In this document: piece by piece, positions 52,663-61,873 of the stretch | How positions within the stretch are numbered: position 1 is the stretch's first letter | Layout: each line of letters begins with the position of its first letter | Source of the DNA: Mycobacterium sp. 236(2023) | Lineage (GTDB): Bacteria; Actinomycetota; Actinomycetes; Mycobacteriales; Mycobacteriaceae | Assembly: GCF_029623955.1 (NCBI RefSeq) | Contig: NZ_JARSBP010000002.1 | Span: 620,001 to 684,000, forward strand | DNA length: 64,000 nt | Direction of reading: 5' to 3' | Notes under the pieces: generated by a model | Told to the model about the DNA's origin: nothing | Databases searched by the model: none | Seen by the model: the letters and a program-made list of their open reading frames with translations, nothing else | Program-made: the position numbers and the translations under genes

Positions 52663-55278
52663 TCACGCGGCTTTCAGCCGGATCCGCCACCTGACGAACG
52701 CCAGGTAGGCGACGCTGATCGCCGCCAGCATCCCGATGTCGAACAGCCACGCGCCCGAGGTGTGTTCCCAGTGCCGGTCCTGCGGGGTCAGCGGACCGGG
52801 CACCAATCGGATCAGGTCGACGGTCGACGCCGATGCGGCGAATCCCCACCGAGCCGGCGTGAGCCAGGACATCTGGTCAAGGACGATGCGATCGGTCACC
52901 GGGATCATGCCGCCGGAGAACACCAGCTGCGACATGATCGCGACGACCAGCAGCGGCATGATCTGCTCGGCGGATTTGGCGAGCGCCGACAGGGCAAGCC
53001 CGACCATCGCCGCGGCCACACACGTCACCGCGATGTCGGTGAACAACTCGATGCTGCGGTTGCCGATGACGGCGCCGCTCTCGACTGCCCCTGGGCCCCA
53101 GCCCTTTCCGAGAATGGCGATCGACGTGACGATCGCGGACTGCACGATCGCGAACGCGGTGAACACCATCACCTTAGCGAGCAGGTAGGCCGAGGTGGAC
53201 AGGCCAACGGCCTGTTCGCGCCGGAAGATGGCGCGTTCGTTGATCAGCGCGCGGATCGTCAGCGCGGTGCCCATGAAGATGGCGCCGACGTTGAGCATGA
53301 CCAGGATCTGGCCCGGCTCGTTGGGCGCCTCGCCGCCTTCCAGCGCGGTTTTGGGCACACCGAAGCCGACGTCGCCGGGCACCGACAGGGACAGGATGCC
53401 CATGATGAACGGCAGCAGCATGAGGAAGGTGAAGTAGCCGCGGTCGGAGATCACCAAGCGGATTTGGCGTCGCGCGATCGTGGACAGCTGCCGTCGCAAG
53501 CTCGTGCGCGTCGGGCTGCCGAGCTCGGATGGCGTCAGCGCGGGCGGCTGCGGCGGTGGTGGCCCGTTCTGCTGAAGGTAGCGCTGCGCGGCGGCGTCGG
53601 GGTCGCCCGCGACGGAGCTGAAGATGTCGGCCCAGTTCGTGGTGCCCATCGACGGGCCGATCTGGCTCGGCGAACCGTAGAAGGCGGTCTTGCCACCGGG
53701 GGCGAGCAGCAGCACCTGGTCGCAGACGTCGAGGTAGGTCAGCGAGTGGGTGACGACGAGGACGACGCGGCCGGCGTCGGCCAGCTGCCGCAGCATCGTC
53801 ATGACCTGGCGGTCCAGCGCCGGATCGAGCCCGGAGGTGGGTTCGTCGAGGATCAGCAGCGACGGGCCGGTCAGCAGCTCGAGCGCGACCGACGCGCGTT
53901 TGCGCTGGCCGCCGGAGAGCTTGTCGACGCGGGTGTCGAGATGCTTGGTCATCTCGAGCTCTTCGAGCACCTCGTTGACGACCTGCTCGCGGTCGGCCTT
54001 CGTCGTGTCCGGCGGCAGCCGCAGCTCGGCGGCGTACATCAGGGCCTGGCGCACCGTCAGCTCGCCGTGCACGACGTCGTCCTGCGGAACCATGCCGATT
54101 CGGGAGCGCAGCGAGGCGTACTCGGCGTGGACGTCGTGGCCTTCGAACGACACCTGCCCGGACGTCGGGTGGGTGTAGCCCGCGACGAGTCTCGCGAAGG
54201 TCGACTTGCCTGCGCCGGACGGTCCGATGACCGCGGTGAGCGTGCCGGGCCGTGCCGCGATGGAGATGTTGTCGAGCAGCGTCTTGTTGTTCTCGATCGT
54301 CCAGGTCACGCCGTGGACTTCGAGGCCGCCGGTGGCGGTGGCGGCGGCGGTCTCGGTACGACGTGCCAGTGTTCCGTCGCGGAACAGCAGGTCGACGTTG
54401 CCGATGGTGACGGTGTCGCCCTCGTTGAGGTGCGCGGCGTCGACGCGGGATCCGTTGACGAACGTGCCGTTGATGCTGCGGTTGTCGCGGATCTCGGTGC
54501 CGCTGGGCGTCTGCACCAGGGTGGCGTGGTGACGGCCGGCCAGCACGTCCGGGATGACGATGTCGTTGTCGCTGGCGCGACCGATCGTGATCGACCCGGG
54601 TGGTGCCTTCGGGGGACTGCCGGGCCGCAGGATCTTCAGCATGCTCGTGGCGAGGTTGCCGTCGCCACTGCTGGACCGGGGTGCGGCCGCGGGTCCCATC
54701 ACCGTGACGGGGTCCATCGCCGGCGCGGAGATGGGCTGGTGGACCGGGGCGCTGTGCGATTGCGCGACGGGGTGGGGCTGGCTCGGTGGGGGCGGGGGCG
54801 GCGTGCGATGCGGCTGGCTCGGCGGATACAGGCCGCCCTGCGTGGGCGGACGCTGCACCGGCGGGCGGCCGGTGGGGGGTTGGTGCTGCGACGGCCAGGT
54901 CGCGCTCGGGCGGCCCGGGGACTGCACGGGTACGGCCTGCGTGGGCGGCGGTGTGCCCGCGGAGCCCTGGTGGCGGCCGACCTCGAATGTCAGCAACGGC
55001 CCGTCGGGGTTGCCGACGTGGATCTGGCCGCCGTCGGCGATGTCGGCGGCGGGCACCCGGCGGCCGCCGACGAACATGCCGTTGAGGCTGCCGTTGTCGA
55101 TCGCGATCCATCGGCCCTGGTCGAATCGCAGGACGAGGTGGGCGCGCGAGATCAGCGGGTGGGCGATCCGGACGTCGGCGCGCAGGTCCCTGCCGACGAC
55201 AACGTCGTTGCCTGCCGCGAAGGTGCGTGTCGATCCGTCGTAACGAACGGTCAGCGTGGGGGATGCGGGTCGACTCAC
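52663..55278 (-). CDS. FHA-domain ABC transporter (Rv1747-like)
   Basis: The 871-residue protein has an N-terminal FHA domain (residues about 22-90, with VVGRDLRADVRIAHPLISRAHL), a Pro/Gln-rich linker and a second FHA domain (about 218-290, SITIGRASDNDIVIPDVLAGRHHA). The ATPase follows, with Walker A GPSGAGKSTFARLV, signature LSGGQRKRASVALEL and Walker B LLILDEPTSGLDPA. An ABC-2 type permease of six helices makes up the last 270 residues. This is the architecture of Rv1747, an exporter linked to phosphatidylinositol mannosides and regulated by Ser/Thr kinase phosphorylation read by its FHA domains. The start is GTG at 55278. Confidence 0.93.
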   Translation of the reverse strand: MSRPASPTLTVRYDGSTRTFAAGNDVVVGRDLRADVRIAHPLISRAHLVLRFDQGRWIAIDNGSLNGMFVGGRRVPAADIADGGQIHVGNPDGPLLTFEVGRHQGSAGTPPPTQAVPVQSPGRPSATWPSQHQPPTGRPPVQRPPTQGGLYPPSQPHRTPPPPPPSQPHPVAQSHSAPVHQPISAPAMDPVTVMGPAAAPRSSSGDGNLATSMLKILRPGSPPKAPPGSITIGRASDNDIVIPDVLAGRHHATLVQTPSGTEIRDNRSINGTFVNGSRVDAAHLNEGDTVTIGNVDLLFRDGTLARRTETAAATATGGLEVHGVTWTIENNKTLLDNISIAARPGTLTAVIGPSGAGKSTFARLVAGYTHPTSGQVSFEGHDVHAEYASLRSRIGMVPQDDVVHGELTVRQALMYAAELRLPPDTTKADREQVVNEVLEELEMTKHLDTRVDKLSGGQRKRASVALELLTGPSLLILDEPTSGLDPALDRQVMTMLRQLADAGRVVLVVTHSLTYLDVCDQVLLLAPGGKTAFYGSPSQIGPSMGTTNWADIFSSVAGDPDAAAQRYLQQNGPPPPQPPALTPSELGSPTRTSLRRQLSTIARRQIRLVISDRGYFTFLMLLPFIMGILSLSVPGDVGFGVPKTALEGGEAPNEPGQILVMLNVGAIFMGTALTIRALINERAIFRREQAVGLSTSAYLLAKVMVFTAFAIVQSAIVTSIAILGKGWGPGAVESGAVIGNRSIELFTDIAVTCVAAAMVGLALSALAKSAEQIMPLLVVAIMSQLVFSGGMIPVTDRIVLDQMSWLTPARWGFAASASTVDLIRLVPGPLTPQDRHWEHTSGAWLFDIGMLAAISVAYLAFVRWRIRLKAA

Positions 55279-55332
55279 GGAGCCGCTCCGGCGGCGACAT
55301 TAAACATCGTGACCAACTGTATCGGTAGCCGC

Positions 55333-55728
55333 CTATGCGGGGATGTGCCACCTAGCGGTGTCGGTGATCTGTTGCAGCGCCGTAATCTGCCCGTTTCTCA
55401 CGGTGATGATGTGGGCAAACGCCGCGTCGACTCGTTCGGTTCCAGCGCGTGCCGATCCGCGGTAGGCGCCGAGGACGACGACCTGTTCGCGATTCTCGGT
55501 GGCCAGGAACTGCGCCGGCACCGGCCGGATGTCGTACAGCGAATCGATGCGCGCCCAGACGTCAGTGATCATCGCGACACGCCCATGATGTTCGCCACCT
55601 ACGCCGTGTGGCATGCCTGCGCTGACCACACCCTCGAAATCGTCTGTGAGCAAATCGAATAACGCGCTTCCGTCACCTTCTGCCAGTGCGCGATAGAAGC
55701 GATGTGCGACTTCTGTGGTGGTGTTCAA
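55333..55728 (-). CDS. SnoaL-like (NTF2 fold) protein
   Basis: The 131-residue protein looks like the SnoaL-like NTF2 superfamily: FYRALAEGDGSALFDLLTDDFEGVVSAGMPHGVGGEHHGR near the start, then VLGAYRGSARAGTERVDAAFAHIITVRNGQITALQQ. Members are cyclases, isomerases or ligand binders; the function here is unknown. The TTG at 55728 gives the natural N-terminus. It is divergent from a TetR regulator 48 bases away, and is its likely target. Confidence 0.8.
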   Translation of the reverse strand: MNTTTEVAHRFYRALAEGDGSALFDLLTDDFEGVVSAGMPHGVGGEHHGRVAMITDVWARIDSLYDIRPVPAQFLATENREQVVVLGAYRGSARAGTERVDAAFAHIITVRNGQITALQQITDTARWHIPA

Positions 55729-55776
55729 GGGATCTGCTCTCTTTTTGGAGGCTATCCTCTATTTTACGCTAGAACA

Positions 55777-56340
55777 ATGCCGCGGCCTGCCAGATACACC
55801 GTCGACGTCCTTCTCGACGCAGCCGCCGAACTGCTCGCCGCTGAAGGGCCTGCGGCAGTGACGATGTCGGCGGTCGCCCGCACCACCGGTGCTCCCAGCG
55901 GCTCCGTCTACCACCGATTCCCGACGCGTGCAGCGTTGTGCGGCGAGCTGTGGGTGCGCACCGAAGAGCGCTTCCAGGAGGGATTGCTCGAAGCGCTCTG
56001 CGCCGACGACGATCCGCAGCAGCGCTGCGTGGCGGGTGCGCTGCGCATCGTGGCATGGTGCCGCGAGAACCCCGTCGAAGCGCAGGTTCTCCTCGCCGGC
56101 CCCAACGAGCTCGGCATGGTCGACTGGCCCGAAACCGTCTCGGGGCGCCGGAAACGCTTGCAGCGCAAGTTGCGAAAGGTCCTCGGTGAACTGCCCGACG
56201 ACGGCGGCCGGGTGAACGCCGCGGTCATGGATGTACCGGCGGCGGTCGTGCGCCGGCACCTGCGCGCGCGTCAGGCCATTCCGGCCAGCGCCGACGACAT
56301 CGTCGCGGCGTGCGCGCGGGCGCTCATACCCCCGAACTGA
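55777..56340 (+). CDS. TetR-family regulator
   Basis: The 187-residue protein begins MPRPARYTVDVLLDAAAELLAAEG and carries the HTH VTMSAVARTTGAPSGSVYHRFPTRAALCGELW. The ligand domain is helical and has no diagnostic motif. The ATG at 55777 is chosen because it starts the TetR fold; an ATG at 55702 would read through the divergent gene. It faces the SnoaL-like gene across a 48-base gap that is locally AT-rich. Its 3' end overlaps the convergent flavin oxidoreductase by 17 bases. Confidence 0.88.
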   Translation: MPRPARYTVDVLLDAAAELLAAEGPAAVTMSAVARTTGAPSGSVYHRFPTRAALCGELWVRTEERFQEGLLEALCADDDPQQRCVAGALRIVAWCRENPVEAQVLLAGPNELGMVDWPETVSGRRKRLQRKLRKVLGELPDDGGRVNAAVMDVPAAVVRRHLRARQAIPASADDIVAACARALIPPN

Positions 56341-57523
56341 CCGGCTTCTCCGGTGACCCTGTCACCACGCAATGGGTGTGGCTGTAGATGGTGGCCATGC
56401 ACTGGTTGCAGTGGTTGCAGATCGAGCGCTGGGCGCTGTCGGCCTGGATGCGGTTGATCAGGTCGGGTTCGGCGAGCAGAGCCCGGCCCATCGCGACGAA
56501 GTCGAAGCCCTCGGCCATCGCGAGGTCCATGGTCTCGCGGTTGGTGATGCCGCCCAGCAGGATCAATGGCATCGTCAGCTCGGCGCGGAACAGCTTCGCG
56601 TCGCGCAGCAGGTAGGCCTCGCGGTACGGGTACTCGCGCAGGAACTTCTTGCCGGTCATCCGGATGCCCCAACGCAGTGGCGGCTTGAACGCGCCCGCGA
56701 ACTGTTTGATCGGCGCGTCGCCCCGGAACAGGTACATCGGGTTGACCAGTGAGCTGCCCGCCGTGAGCTCGATGGCGTCGAGTCCGCCGTCGGACTCCAG
56801 CCATTTGGCGGTCTGCAGTGACTCCTCGGTCGAGATCCCGCCGCGCACTCCGTCGGTCATGTTCAGCTTGGCCGTCACCGCGATCTGATCGCCCACCGCG
56901 CGACGCACCGCCATCACCGTGGCGCGGGCGACCTTGGCGCGATTCTCCAAGGACCCGCCGAACTCGTCGTCGCGCCGGTTGATCAACGGCGACAGGAACG
57001 AGCTCGCGAAGTAGTTGTGGCCCAGGTGGACCTCGACCGCGTCGAAGCCGACCTCGACGGCCATCCTCGCGGCGTTGGCGTGGGCCTCGACGATGTCGTC
57101 GATGTCGTCGCGGGTGGCCCGCTTGGCGAACCGCATCGACAGCGGGTTGAAGAACCGGACGGGTGCGTATGCCTTGGCCTTGTTGGAACGGGCGTTGGCC
57201 ACCGGCCCGGCGTGCCCGATCTGCGCGCTGATCGCGGCCCCGGTGGCATGGATCTCGCCGATCAGCCTGCGCAGGCCCGGCATCGCCTCGGAGCGCCAGT
57301 AGATCTGCTTGCCCTCGGTCCGCCCACCGGGGGACACCGCGAGGTAGGCGACGGTCGTCATACCGACACCGCCCGCGGCAGGCAGCCGGTGATACGTGAT
57401 CAGGTCGTCGGTGACCAGTGCGTTCGGCGTGGACGCCTCGAACGTCGCGGCCTTGATGATGCGGTTGCGCAGGGTCACCGGGCCGAGCTTGGCGGGAGTG
57501 AACACATCGCGTGGGGCTGTCAT
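56324..57523 (-). CDS. NADH:flavin oxidoreductase of the old yellow enzyme family (Rv3359-like)
   Basis: The 399-residue TIM-barrel enzyme has [20 protein letters not shown] at the start, [12 protein letters not shown] near residue 103, the catalytic-type His-x-x-His in [33 protein letters not shown] near residue 165 and a C-terminal [14 protein letters not shown]. After it comes CNHCNQC with a further Cys 10 residues on, the cysteine pattern that holds a 4Fe-4S cluster in 2,4-dienoyl-CoA reductase-type members. Such enzymes reduce activated alkenes; the substrate is unknown. It corresponds to Rv3359 and is divergent from folD. Confidence 0.9.
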   Translation of the reverse strand: MTAPRDVFTPAKLGPVTLRNRIIKAATFEASTPNALVTDDLITYHRLPAAGGVGMTTVAYLAVSPGGRTEGKQIYWRSEAMPGLRRLIGEIHATGAAISAQIGHAGPVANARSNKAKAYAPVRFFNPLSMRFAKRATRDDIDDIVEAHANAARMAVEVGFDAVEVHLGHNYFASSFLSPLINRRDDEFGGSLENRAKVARATVMAVRRAVGDQIAVTAKLNMTDGVRGGISTEESLQTAKWLESDGGLDAIELTAGSSLVNPMYLFRGDAPIKQFAGAFKPPLRWGIRMTGKKFLREYPYREAYLLRDAKLFRAELTMPLILLGGITNRETMDLAMAEGFDFVAMGRALLAEPDLINRIQADSAQRSICNHCNQCMATIYSHTHCVVTGSPEKPVSSGV

Positions 57524-57550
57524 GTCGCTGAGCCTGTCACAATGATCGTC

Positions 57551-58402
57551 GTGGGTGCGATCACTTTGGACGGCAAGGCCACGCGCGACGAGATCTTCGT
57601 CGACCTCAAGGAGCGGGTGGCGCGGCTTACCGAGGCCGGCCGGACGCCGGGGCTCGGCACCGTGCTGGTCGGAGACGACCCTGGATCACACGCCTATGTC
57701 CGCGGCAAGCACGCCGACTGCGCCAAGGTCGGCATCAACTCCATTCGCCGGGACCTGCCCGCCGACATCAGCCAGGCGACGCTCGACGAGACGATCGACG
57801 AGCTCAACGCCAACCCGGAGTGCACCGGCTACATCGTGCAGCTGCCGCTGCCCAAGCACCTCGATGAGAACGCCGCACTGGAGCGGGTCGATCCGGGCAA
57901 GGACGCCGACGGCCTGCATCCGACGAACCTGGGGCGGCTGGTCCTCAACGAACCCGCGCCGCTGCCGTGCACTCCCCGCGGGATCGTCCATCTGCTGCGG
58001 CGCTACGAGGTCGAGATCGCGGGCGCGCACGTCGTCGTGATCGGTCGTGGTGTCACGGTCGGGCGCCCGTTGGGTCTGCTGCTGACCCGCCGTTCGGAGA
58101 ACGCGACGGTCACGTTGTGTCACACCGCAACCCGCCACCTTCCCGAGATCGCCCGCGAGGCGGACATCATCGTCGCCGCGGCGGGGGTGCCGCACATGGT
58201 GACCGCGGAGATGGTGCGGCCGGGGGCGGCCGTCGTCGATGTCGGCGTGAGTCGTGACGATGCGGGCAAGCTCGTCGGCGACGTGGCGCCCGATGTGTGG
58301 GAGGTGGCTGGCCACGTGTCGCCGAACCCGGGTGGTGTCGGGCCGTTGACTCGCGCGTTCCTGTTGACCAACGTCGTCGAGCGGGCCGAAGTTCTCGCGT
58401 GA
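57551..58402 (+). CDS. folD: Bifunctional methylenetetrahydrofolate dehydrogenase / cyclohydrolase FolD
   Basis: FolD interconverts methylene-, methenyl- and 10-formyl-tetrahydrofolate with NADP. The 283-residue protein has [17 protein letters not shown] near residue 45, with the catalytic Lys, [11 protein letters not shown] near residue 95, [11 protein letters not shown] near residue 138 and the cofactor motif [17 protein letters not shown] near residue 160. The GTG at 57551 matches the M. tuberculosis start ([13 protein letters not shown]); an ATG at 57542 would add three residues. No ribosome site precedes either, so the mRNA may be leaderless. The stop overlaps a DUF3017 gene by four bases. 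Confidence 0.96.
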   Translation: MGAITLDGKATRDEIFVDLKERVARLTEAGRTPGLGTVLVGDDPGSHAYVRGKHADCAKVGINSIRRDLPADISQATLDETIDELNANPECTGYIVQLPLPKHLDENAALERVDPGKDADGLHPTNLGRLVLNEPAPLPCTPRGIVHLLRRYEVEIAGAHVVVIGRGVTVGRPLGLLLTRRSENATVTLCHTATRHLPEIAREADIIVAAAGVPHMVTAEMVRPGAAVVDVGVSRDDAGKLVGDVAPDVWEVAGHVSPNPGGVGPLTRAFLLTNVVERAEVLA

Positions 58403-58692
58403 CCGCACGGGAGTTCGTGCGCAAGGTCTTCACGGGGCAATGGCCGATCCTGGTTGTCGCCCTATTCCTGATCGCTGCGTTCGCTCTCGTCGCGGGCGGG
58501 TACTGGCGACGCGGTGCGCTCGTCTTGGCGTTCGGCGTCGCCGCGGCCGCTGCTTTGCGGCTGACGTTGTCCGACGACCGGGCGGGTCTGCTCGCGGTGC
58601 GCACACGGACGGTCGACGTGGTCACCACCGCGTCGGTCAGCGCGGCGATGCTCTACATCGCATGGACGATCGACCCGCTGGGCACCAGCTAG
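58399..58692 (+). CDS. DUF3017 small membrane protein
   Basis: The 97-residue protein begins [20 protein letters not shown] and contains three predicted transmembrane helices at about 15-32, 36-55 and 70-90. It is the DUF3017 family, usually found directly after folD in mycobacteria (Rv3355c). The GTG start overlaps the folD stop by four bases, so it is translationally coupled to it. Function unknown. Confidence 0.9.
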   Translation: MTAREFVRKVFTGQWPILVVALFLIAAFALVAGGYWRRGALVLAFGVAAAAALRLTLSDDRAGLLAVRTRTVDVVTTASVSAAMLYIAWTIDPLGTS

Positions 58693-58703
58693 CCCGCGCC
58701 GTT

Positions 58704-58991
58704 CTAGCTCGTGGTGAACGGATTGTGTTCGGAGATGAGCTTTTCCATGCGGGCTTCGTCGAGACGGACGCGGATGCTCGCGGCCTCCTGCTGATCGCGG
58801 ATGACCTTGGCCAGTGTGAATGAGCTGGCGACGAGGAACAACACCGTCATCGCGAGGAACAGCCGCTGCCACGGATCCAGCGGCAGGAAGTAGATTCCGC
58901 CGACCGCGCCCACGAAGCTCACGCCGAACGAGATGGCGGCCTGGACGAAGAATGCCGACGTGCTCTTGGAGATGTCGTTGAGTGCGTTCAT
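58704..58991 (-). CDS. YiaA/YiaB-type two-helix membrane protein
   Basis: The 95-residue protein contains the YiaA/B motif set: STSAFFVQAAISFGVSFVGAVGGIYFLPLDPWQRLFLAMTVLFLVASSFTLAKVIRDQ, with two transmembrane helices separated by PLDPWQR. The C-terminal 25 residues form an acidic-basic amphipathic helix. The ATG at 58991 starts near the family N-terminus; an ATG at 59033 would add 14 residues and runs into the TetR operator region. Function unknown. Confidence 0.82.
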   Translation of the reverse strand: MNALNDISKSTSAFFVQAAISFGVSFVGAVGGIYFLPLDPWQRLFLAMTVLFLVASSFTLAKVIRDQQEAASIRVRLDEARMEKLISEHNPFTTS

Positions 58992-59036
58992 GTTCCAAGT
59001 GTCGTCTGGTGGCCGGTGGGTAGTTCTACTCATGTT

Positions 59037-59072
59037 TATTGCCCACTAGGCATTATTGCCTATCGGGCAATA
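59037..59072. promoter_or_regulatory. Compound palindromic operator ahead of the TetR-monooxygenase operon
   Basis: The 36-base region is a nested palindrome centred between 59054 and 59055. TATTGCCC (59037-59044) mirrors GGGCAATA (59065-59072), and AGGCA (59048-59052) mirrors TGCCT (59057-59061). It also contains two copies of TGCC-N5-GGCA. This is the form of a site binding two TetR dimers; it ends 20 bases before the TetR start. Confidence 0.75.
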
Positions 59073-59092
59073 TTTGGGGTACGGTCGGAGTC

Positions 59093-59698
59093 ATGACGGG
59101 CTTGCGCGAGCGTAAGAAGTTGGACACAAGACGTGCGCTCAGTGACGCCGCGCTCGCGCTCGCCTTCGAGCGGGGGCTCGATCACGTCACCCGCGACGAG
59201 ATCGCCGCGACGGCCGGGGTGTCGTTGCGGACCTTCAACAACTACTTCTCCAACAAGTACGAGGCCGTGGCCTACCGCCAGATTGAACGAATGCAATTGG
59301 CGCTGGCACGGTTTCGCGACCAACCGGCCGATCAACCGCTGTGGGATGCGATCTCGGAGTCGGTCATCGACCCGCTGCTGGAGGAAGGTGCCGCGGGTGT
59401 GGTCCCGACGGCTGCGCAACGCGACGAGATTCGCAAAGTTCTTCTGGCGCCCGAAGCCCGCGCCGCGGTGTCGAAGACGCTCGTCGAGGAGTGGGTTGTC
59501 GCTGTCGCCGACCGGGTCGGCGCCCAGCCTGGCGACATGTATCCACGCCTGGTCGTCGGTGCGATCCGTGCGGTGGGGGAAGCGGCGGTGGACAGCTACA
59601 CGAGTGCCGACCCTCCCACACCTTATGTCGATCTGCTGCGTCAAGGATTTGCGGCGATAGCCGCAGGACTGCCCGAAGGGAGCACGCGAAATGCCTGA
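59093..59698 (+). CDS. TetR-family regulator of a flavin monooxygenase
   Basis: The 201-residue protein has a standard TetR DNA-binding domain (LDTRRALSDAALALAFERGLDHVTRDEIAATAGVSLRTFNNYFSNKYEAV) followed by a helical ligand domain. It lies behind a compound palindrome that is probably its own operator, and its last eight bases overlap the monooxygenase gene. It therefore likely represses itself and the monooxygenase until a substrate binds. The ATG at 59093 has GGTCGGAG upstream. Confidence 0.92.
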   Translation: MTGLRERKKLDTRRALSDAALALAFERGLDHVTRDEIAATAGVSLRTFNNYFSNKYEAVAYRQIERMQLALARFRDQPADQPLWDAISESVIDPLLEEGAAGVVPTAAQRDEIRKVLLAPEARAAVSKTLVEEWVVAVADRVGAQPGDMYPRLVVGAIRAVGEAAVDSYTSADPPTPYVDLLRQGFAAIAAGLPEGSTRNA

Positions 59699-61157
59699 AG
59701 CACCAGTGATCATCGCGGGAGCGGGGCCGAACGGCCTGATGCTGGCGTGCGAGCTCGCGCTGGCGGGCGTGCGCGCCGTCGTCGTCGACCGGCTGCCCGC
59801 GCCCAGCGAAGAACCCAAGGCCAACGGGCTCGTCGGCCAGGTGGTGCGTCAACTCGACATGCGCGGGCTCTACGCCAGGATCGCCGAATCGTCGTCGGCA
59901 CCGAAACCGGTTGCGGCATGGATGTTCTCGGGAGTCCCGGTGCCTCTCGCCGAAGTCGCCGACAATCCGGTGTACGCGCAGCTCATCGCGCAGCCGGAAC
60001 TGGTCCGGCTGCTGTACGCCCGCGCCCGCGAGCTCGGCGCCGAGGTCCGCTGGGGCCACGAGGTCGTTGGCTTCGAGGACAGGGGTGACGGCATCGTCAC
60101 CACCGTGGCGGCACCGGAGGGCGTCTACGCGTTCTCGTCGCAGTATCTCGTCGGCGCCGACGGCGGGCGCAGCGCGGTGCGCAAACTGGCGGGTATCGAT
60201 TTTCCCGGTCACACGGCCGACACGGTGGCCCGCATCGGGCACGTGCGCGTTCCTGAGCAGTGGCGCACCGGTTCTGGCGGGCTGGACGTGCCGGGATTCG
60301 GCAGGGTCGAGTTCGGGCATACCCGGCTGGATCGCGGCGGCATCGTCTACGCCGAGTTCGAGCCGGGCAGGCCCATGCTCGGCACGATCGAGTTCGGTTC
60401 CGGGGCCGCCGGTTCGGCGTCAGATAAGAATCCGATGACGGTGGGCGAACTCCGTGACAGCGTCTCGCGGGTACTGGGTGTCGATCTCCCGATCGAGGAG
60501 CCCGCCGACGGCGGCCCACAGGCGCTGCGCCGGATCGCCGGACAGAACACGCGCCAAGCGACGCGCTACCGCGCGGGACGCGTCCTGCTACTGGGGGATT
60601 CGGCGCACGTCCATTCCGCCATGGGCGGCCCCGGTCTCAATCTGGGTTTGCAGGATGCGATGAACCTCGGTTGGAAGCTCGCCGCCGCCGCCACCGGCCA
60701 GGCCTCGTCCGGGTTGCTCGACACGTACGAAAGTGAGCGGTACCCGGTCGGGCGGCGGGTCATGATGCATTCGATGTCACAGACCGCGCTCTTCTCGCCG
60801 GGTCCCGAAATCGGCGCTCTGCGCGAGCTTTTCACCGAGCTGATGAGTGTCCCAGGTGTTGCCGGTCATATCGGCGCGCTCCTCGCGGGATCGGATGTGC
60901 GCTACGACGTCGGAGACGACCACCCGCTGTCGGGCTATCTGGTGCCGGACTTCACGCTCGCCGACGGACGTCGCGTGGCAGAACTGCTTCACGACGCGCG
61001 CCCTGTAATCGTGCGCGACGTCGTCGAGGGACCTGCGGCGATGCTTCTGCGCCCCGACGGCTATGTCGCCTGGGCCGCAGACGATCTCGCGAAACCCGGG
61101 CTGGACGAGGCGGTATCGCGGTGGTTCAGCTCAGCGTCGCGCGTATACAGACCGTGA
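59691..61157 (+). CDS. FAD-dependent aromatic hydroxylase-type monooxygenase
   Basis: The 488-residue group A flavoprotein monooxygenase has the FAD motif VIIAGAGPNGLMLACEL at the start, LVGADGGRSAVRKLAG (DG motif) near residue 153, and GRVLLLGDSAHVHSAMGGPGLNLGLQDAMNLGWKLA (GD motif) near residue 298. The C-terminal thioredoxin-like part includes LLRPDGYVAW. The family hydroxylates phenols, polyketides and rifamycins; the last block resembles rifampicin monooxygenase (Rox), so an antibiotic or aromatic substrate is plausible. It is coupled to the upstream TetR gene. The stop overlaps the convergent methyltransferase by 32 bases. Confidence 0.92.
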   Translation: MPEAPVIIAGAGPNGLMLACELALAGVRAVVVDRLPAPSEEPKANGLVGQVVRQLDMRGLYARIAESSSAPKPVAAWMFSGVPVPLAEVADNPVYAQLIAQPELVRLLYARARELGAEVRWGHEVVGFEDRGDGIVTTVAAPEGVYAFSSQYLVGADGGRSAVRKLAGIDFPGHTADTVARIGHVRVPEQWRTGSGGLDVPGFGRVEFGHTRLDRGGIVYAEFEPGRPMLGTIEFGSGAAGSASDKNPMTVGELRDSVSRVLGVDLPIEEPADGGPQALRRIAGQNTRQATRYRAGRVLLLGDSAHVHSAMGGPGLNLGLQDAMNLGWKLAAAATGQASSGLLDTYESERYPVGRRVMMHSMSQTALFSPGPEIGALRELFTELMSVPGVAGHIGALLAGSDVRYDVGDDHPLSGYLVPDFTLADGRRVAELLHDARPVIVRDVVEGPAAMLLRPDGYVAWAADDLAKPGLDEAVSRWFSSASRVYRP

Positions 61158-61866
61158 CGTAGGGCAGCGCCAGCCCGCTGCTGTTGGCGAGCGCGGGGTG
61201 GGTGTTCAGTAGTTCCCGCACCCGGTCCAGCGTATGGGTGCGCACCTGTTCGGGCGACGTGATGCAGTAGCTGCGCGAGGCAACCAGATCGACGACAGCC
61301 TGCGGCGTCAGGTAGTTCGTCCACTCGACGAGGTGTCGCTCCGATTCTCCGAACGGCGCGGCGAACTCGACCATCTGGCTGAACGGGTCGACCTCGTGGC
61401 CGATGATCTTGCCGAGATCCTTGACCCAGCCCAGCCTTTCGTCACGGTTGTTCCACACCAGGCCGAGTCGGCCGCCGGGCCGCAGCACGCGGGCGATCTC
61501 CTTGACCGCCCGCTCCTCGTCGAACCAGTGCCATGCCTGGGCGACCAGTACGGCGTCGACGCTGTCGTCGGGCAGCGGGATCTCCTCGGCGGTGCCCAAC
61601 AGTGCAGGCGTGTCGGGCAGCGACGACGACAGCAGTTCCAGCATCTCGGGGATCGGGTCCACCGCAATGACATTCAGTCCGCGTTCGACCAGCCGGGTGG
61701 TCAGTTTGCCTGTGCCGGCGCCGAGGTCGAGCACGTCGAGGACATTCGAACCGGCGTCGGGCAGGAGCCAGTCGATCGCCTCCGGCGGGTACGACGGACG
61801 ACCTCGTTCGTAGGCGGCCGCCTCCGCGCCGAAAGACAGCGGGCGGGGATCCGGTGACGGACTCAC
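61126..61866 (-). CDS. SAM-dependent methyltransferase (Rv3342-like)
   Basis: The 246-residue class I methyltransferase has motif I as VLDLGAGTGKLT near residue 41, EEIPLPDDSVDAVLVAQAWHWFD near residue 93 and LRPGGRLGLVWNNRDERL near residue 128. The AQAWHWFD segment is typical of the UbiE/Methyltransf_11 group. It lies directly after metX, as Rv3342 does in M. tuberculosis; the substrate is unknown. The start ATG is seven bases from the metX stop, so it is likely cotranscribed with metY-metX. Confidence 0.9.
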   Translation of the reverse strand: MSPSPDPRPLSFGAEAAAYERGRPSYPPEAIDWLLPDAGSNVLDVLDLGAGTGKLTTRLVERGLNVIAVDPIPEMLELLSSSLPDTPALLGTAEEIPLPDDSVDAVLVAQAWHWFDEERAVKEIARVLRPGGRLGLVWNNRDERLGWVKDLGKIIGHEVDPFSQMVEFAAPFGESERHLVEWTNYLTPQAVVDLVASRSYCITSPEQVRTHTLDRVRELLNTHPALANSSGLALPYVTVCIRATLS

Positions 61867-61873
61867 CGCCCGC

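Noticed and set aside
52762..55662. 966-codon plus-strand frame opposite the FHA-ABC transporter
   Set aside because: It spans the transporter and part of the next gene and shows no domain; the opposite strand has FHA, Walker and permease motifs.
55729..55776. Operator between the SnoaL-like and TetR genes
   Set aside because: Only 4-base arms (GAGG/CCTC) and partial direct repeats are visible; too weak to report as a site.
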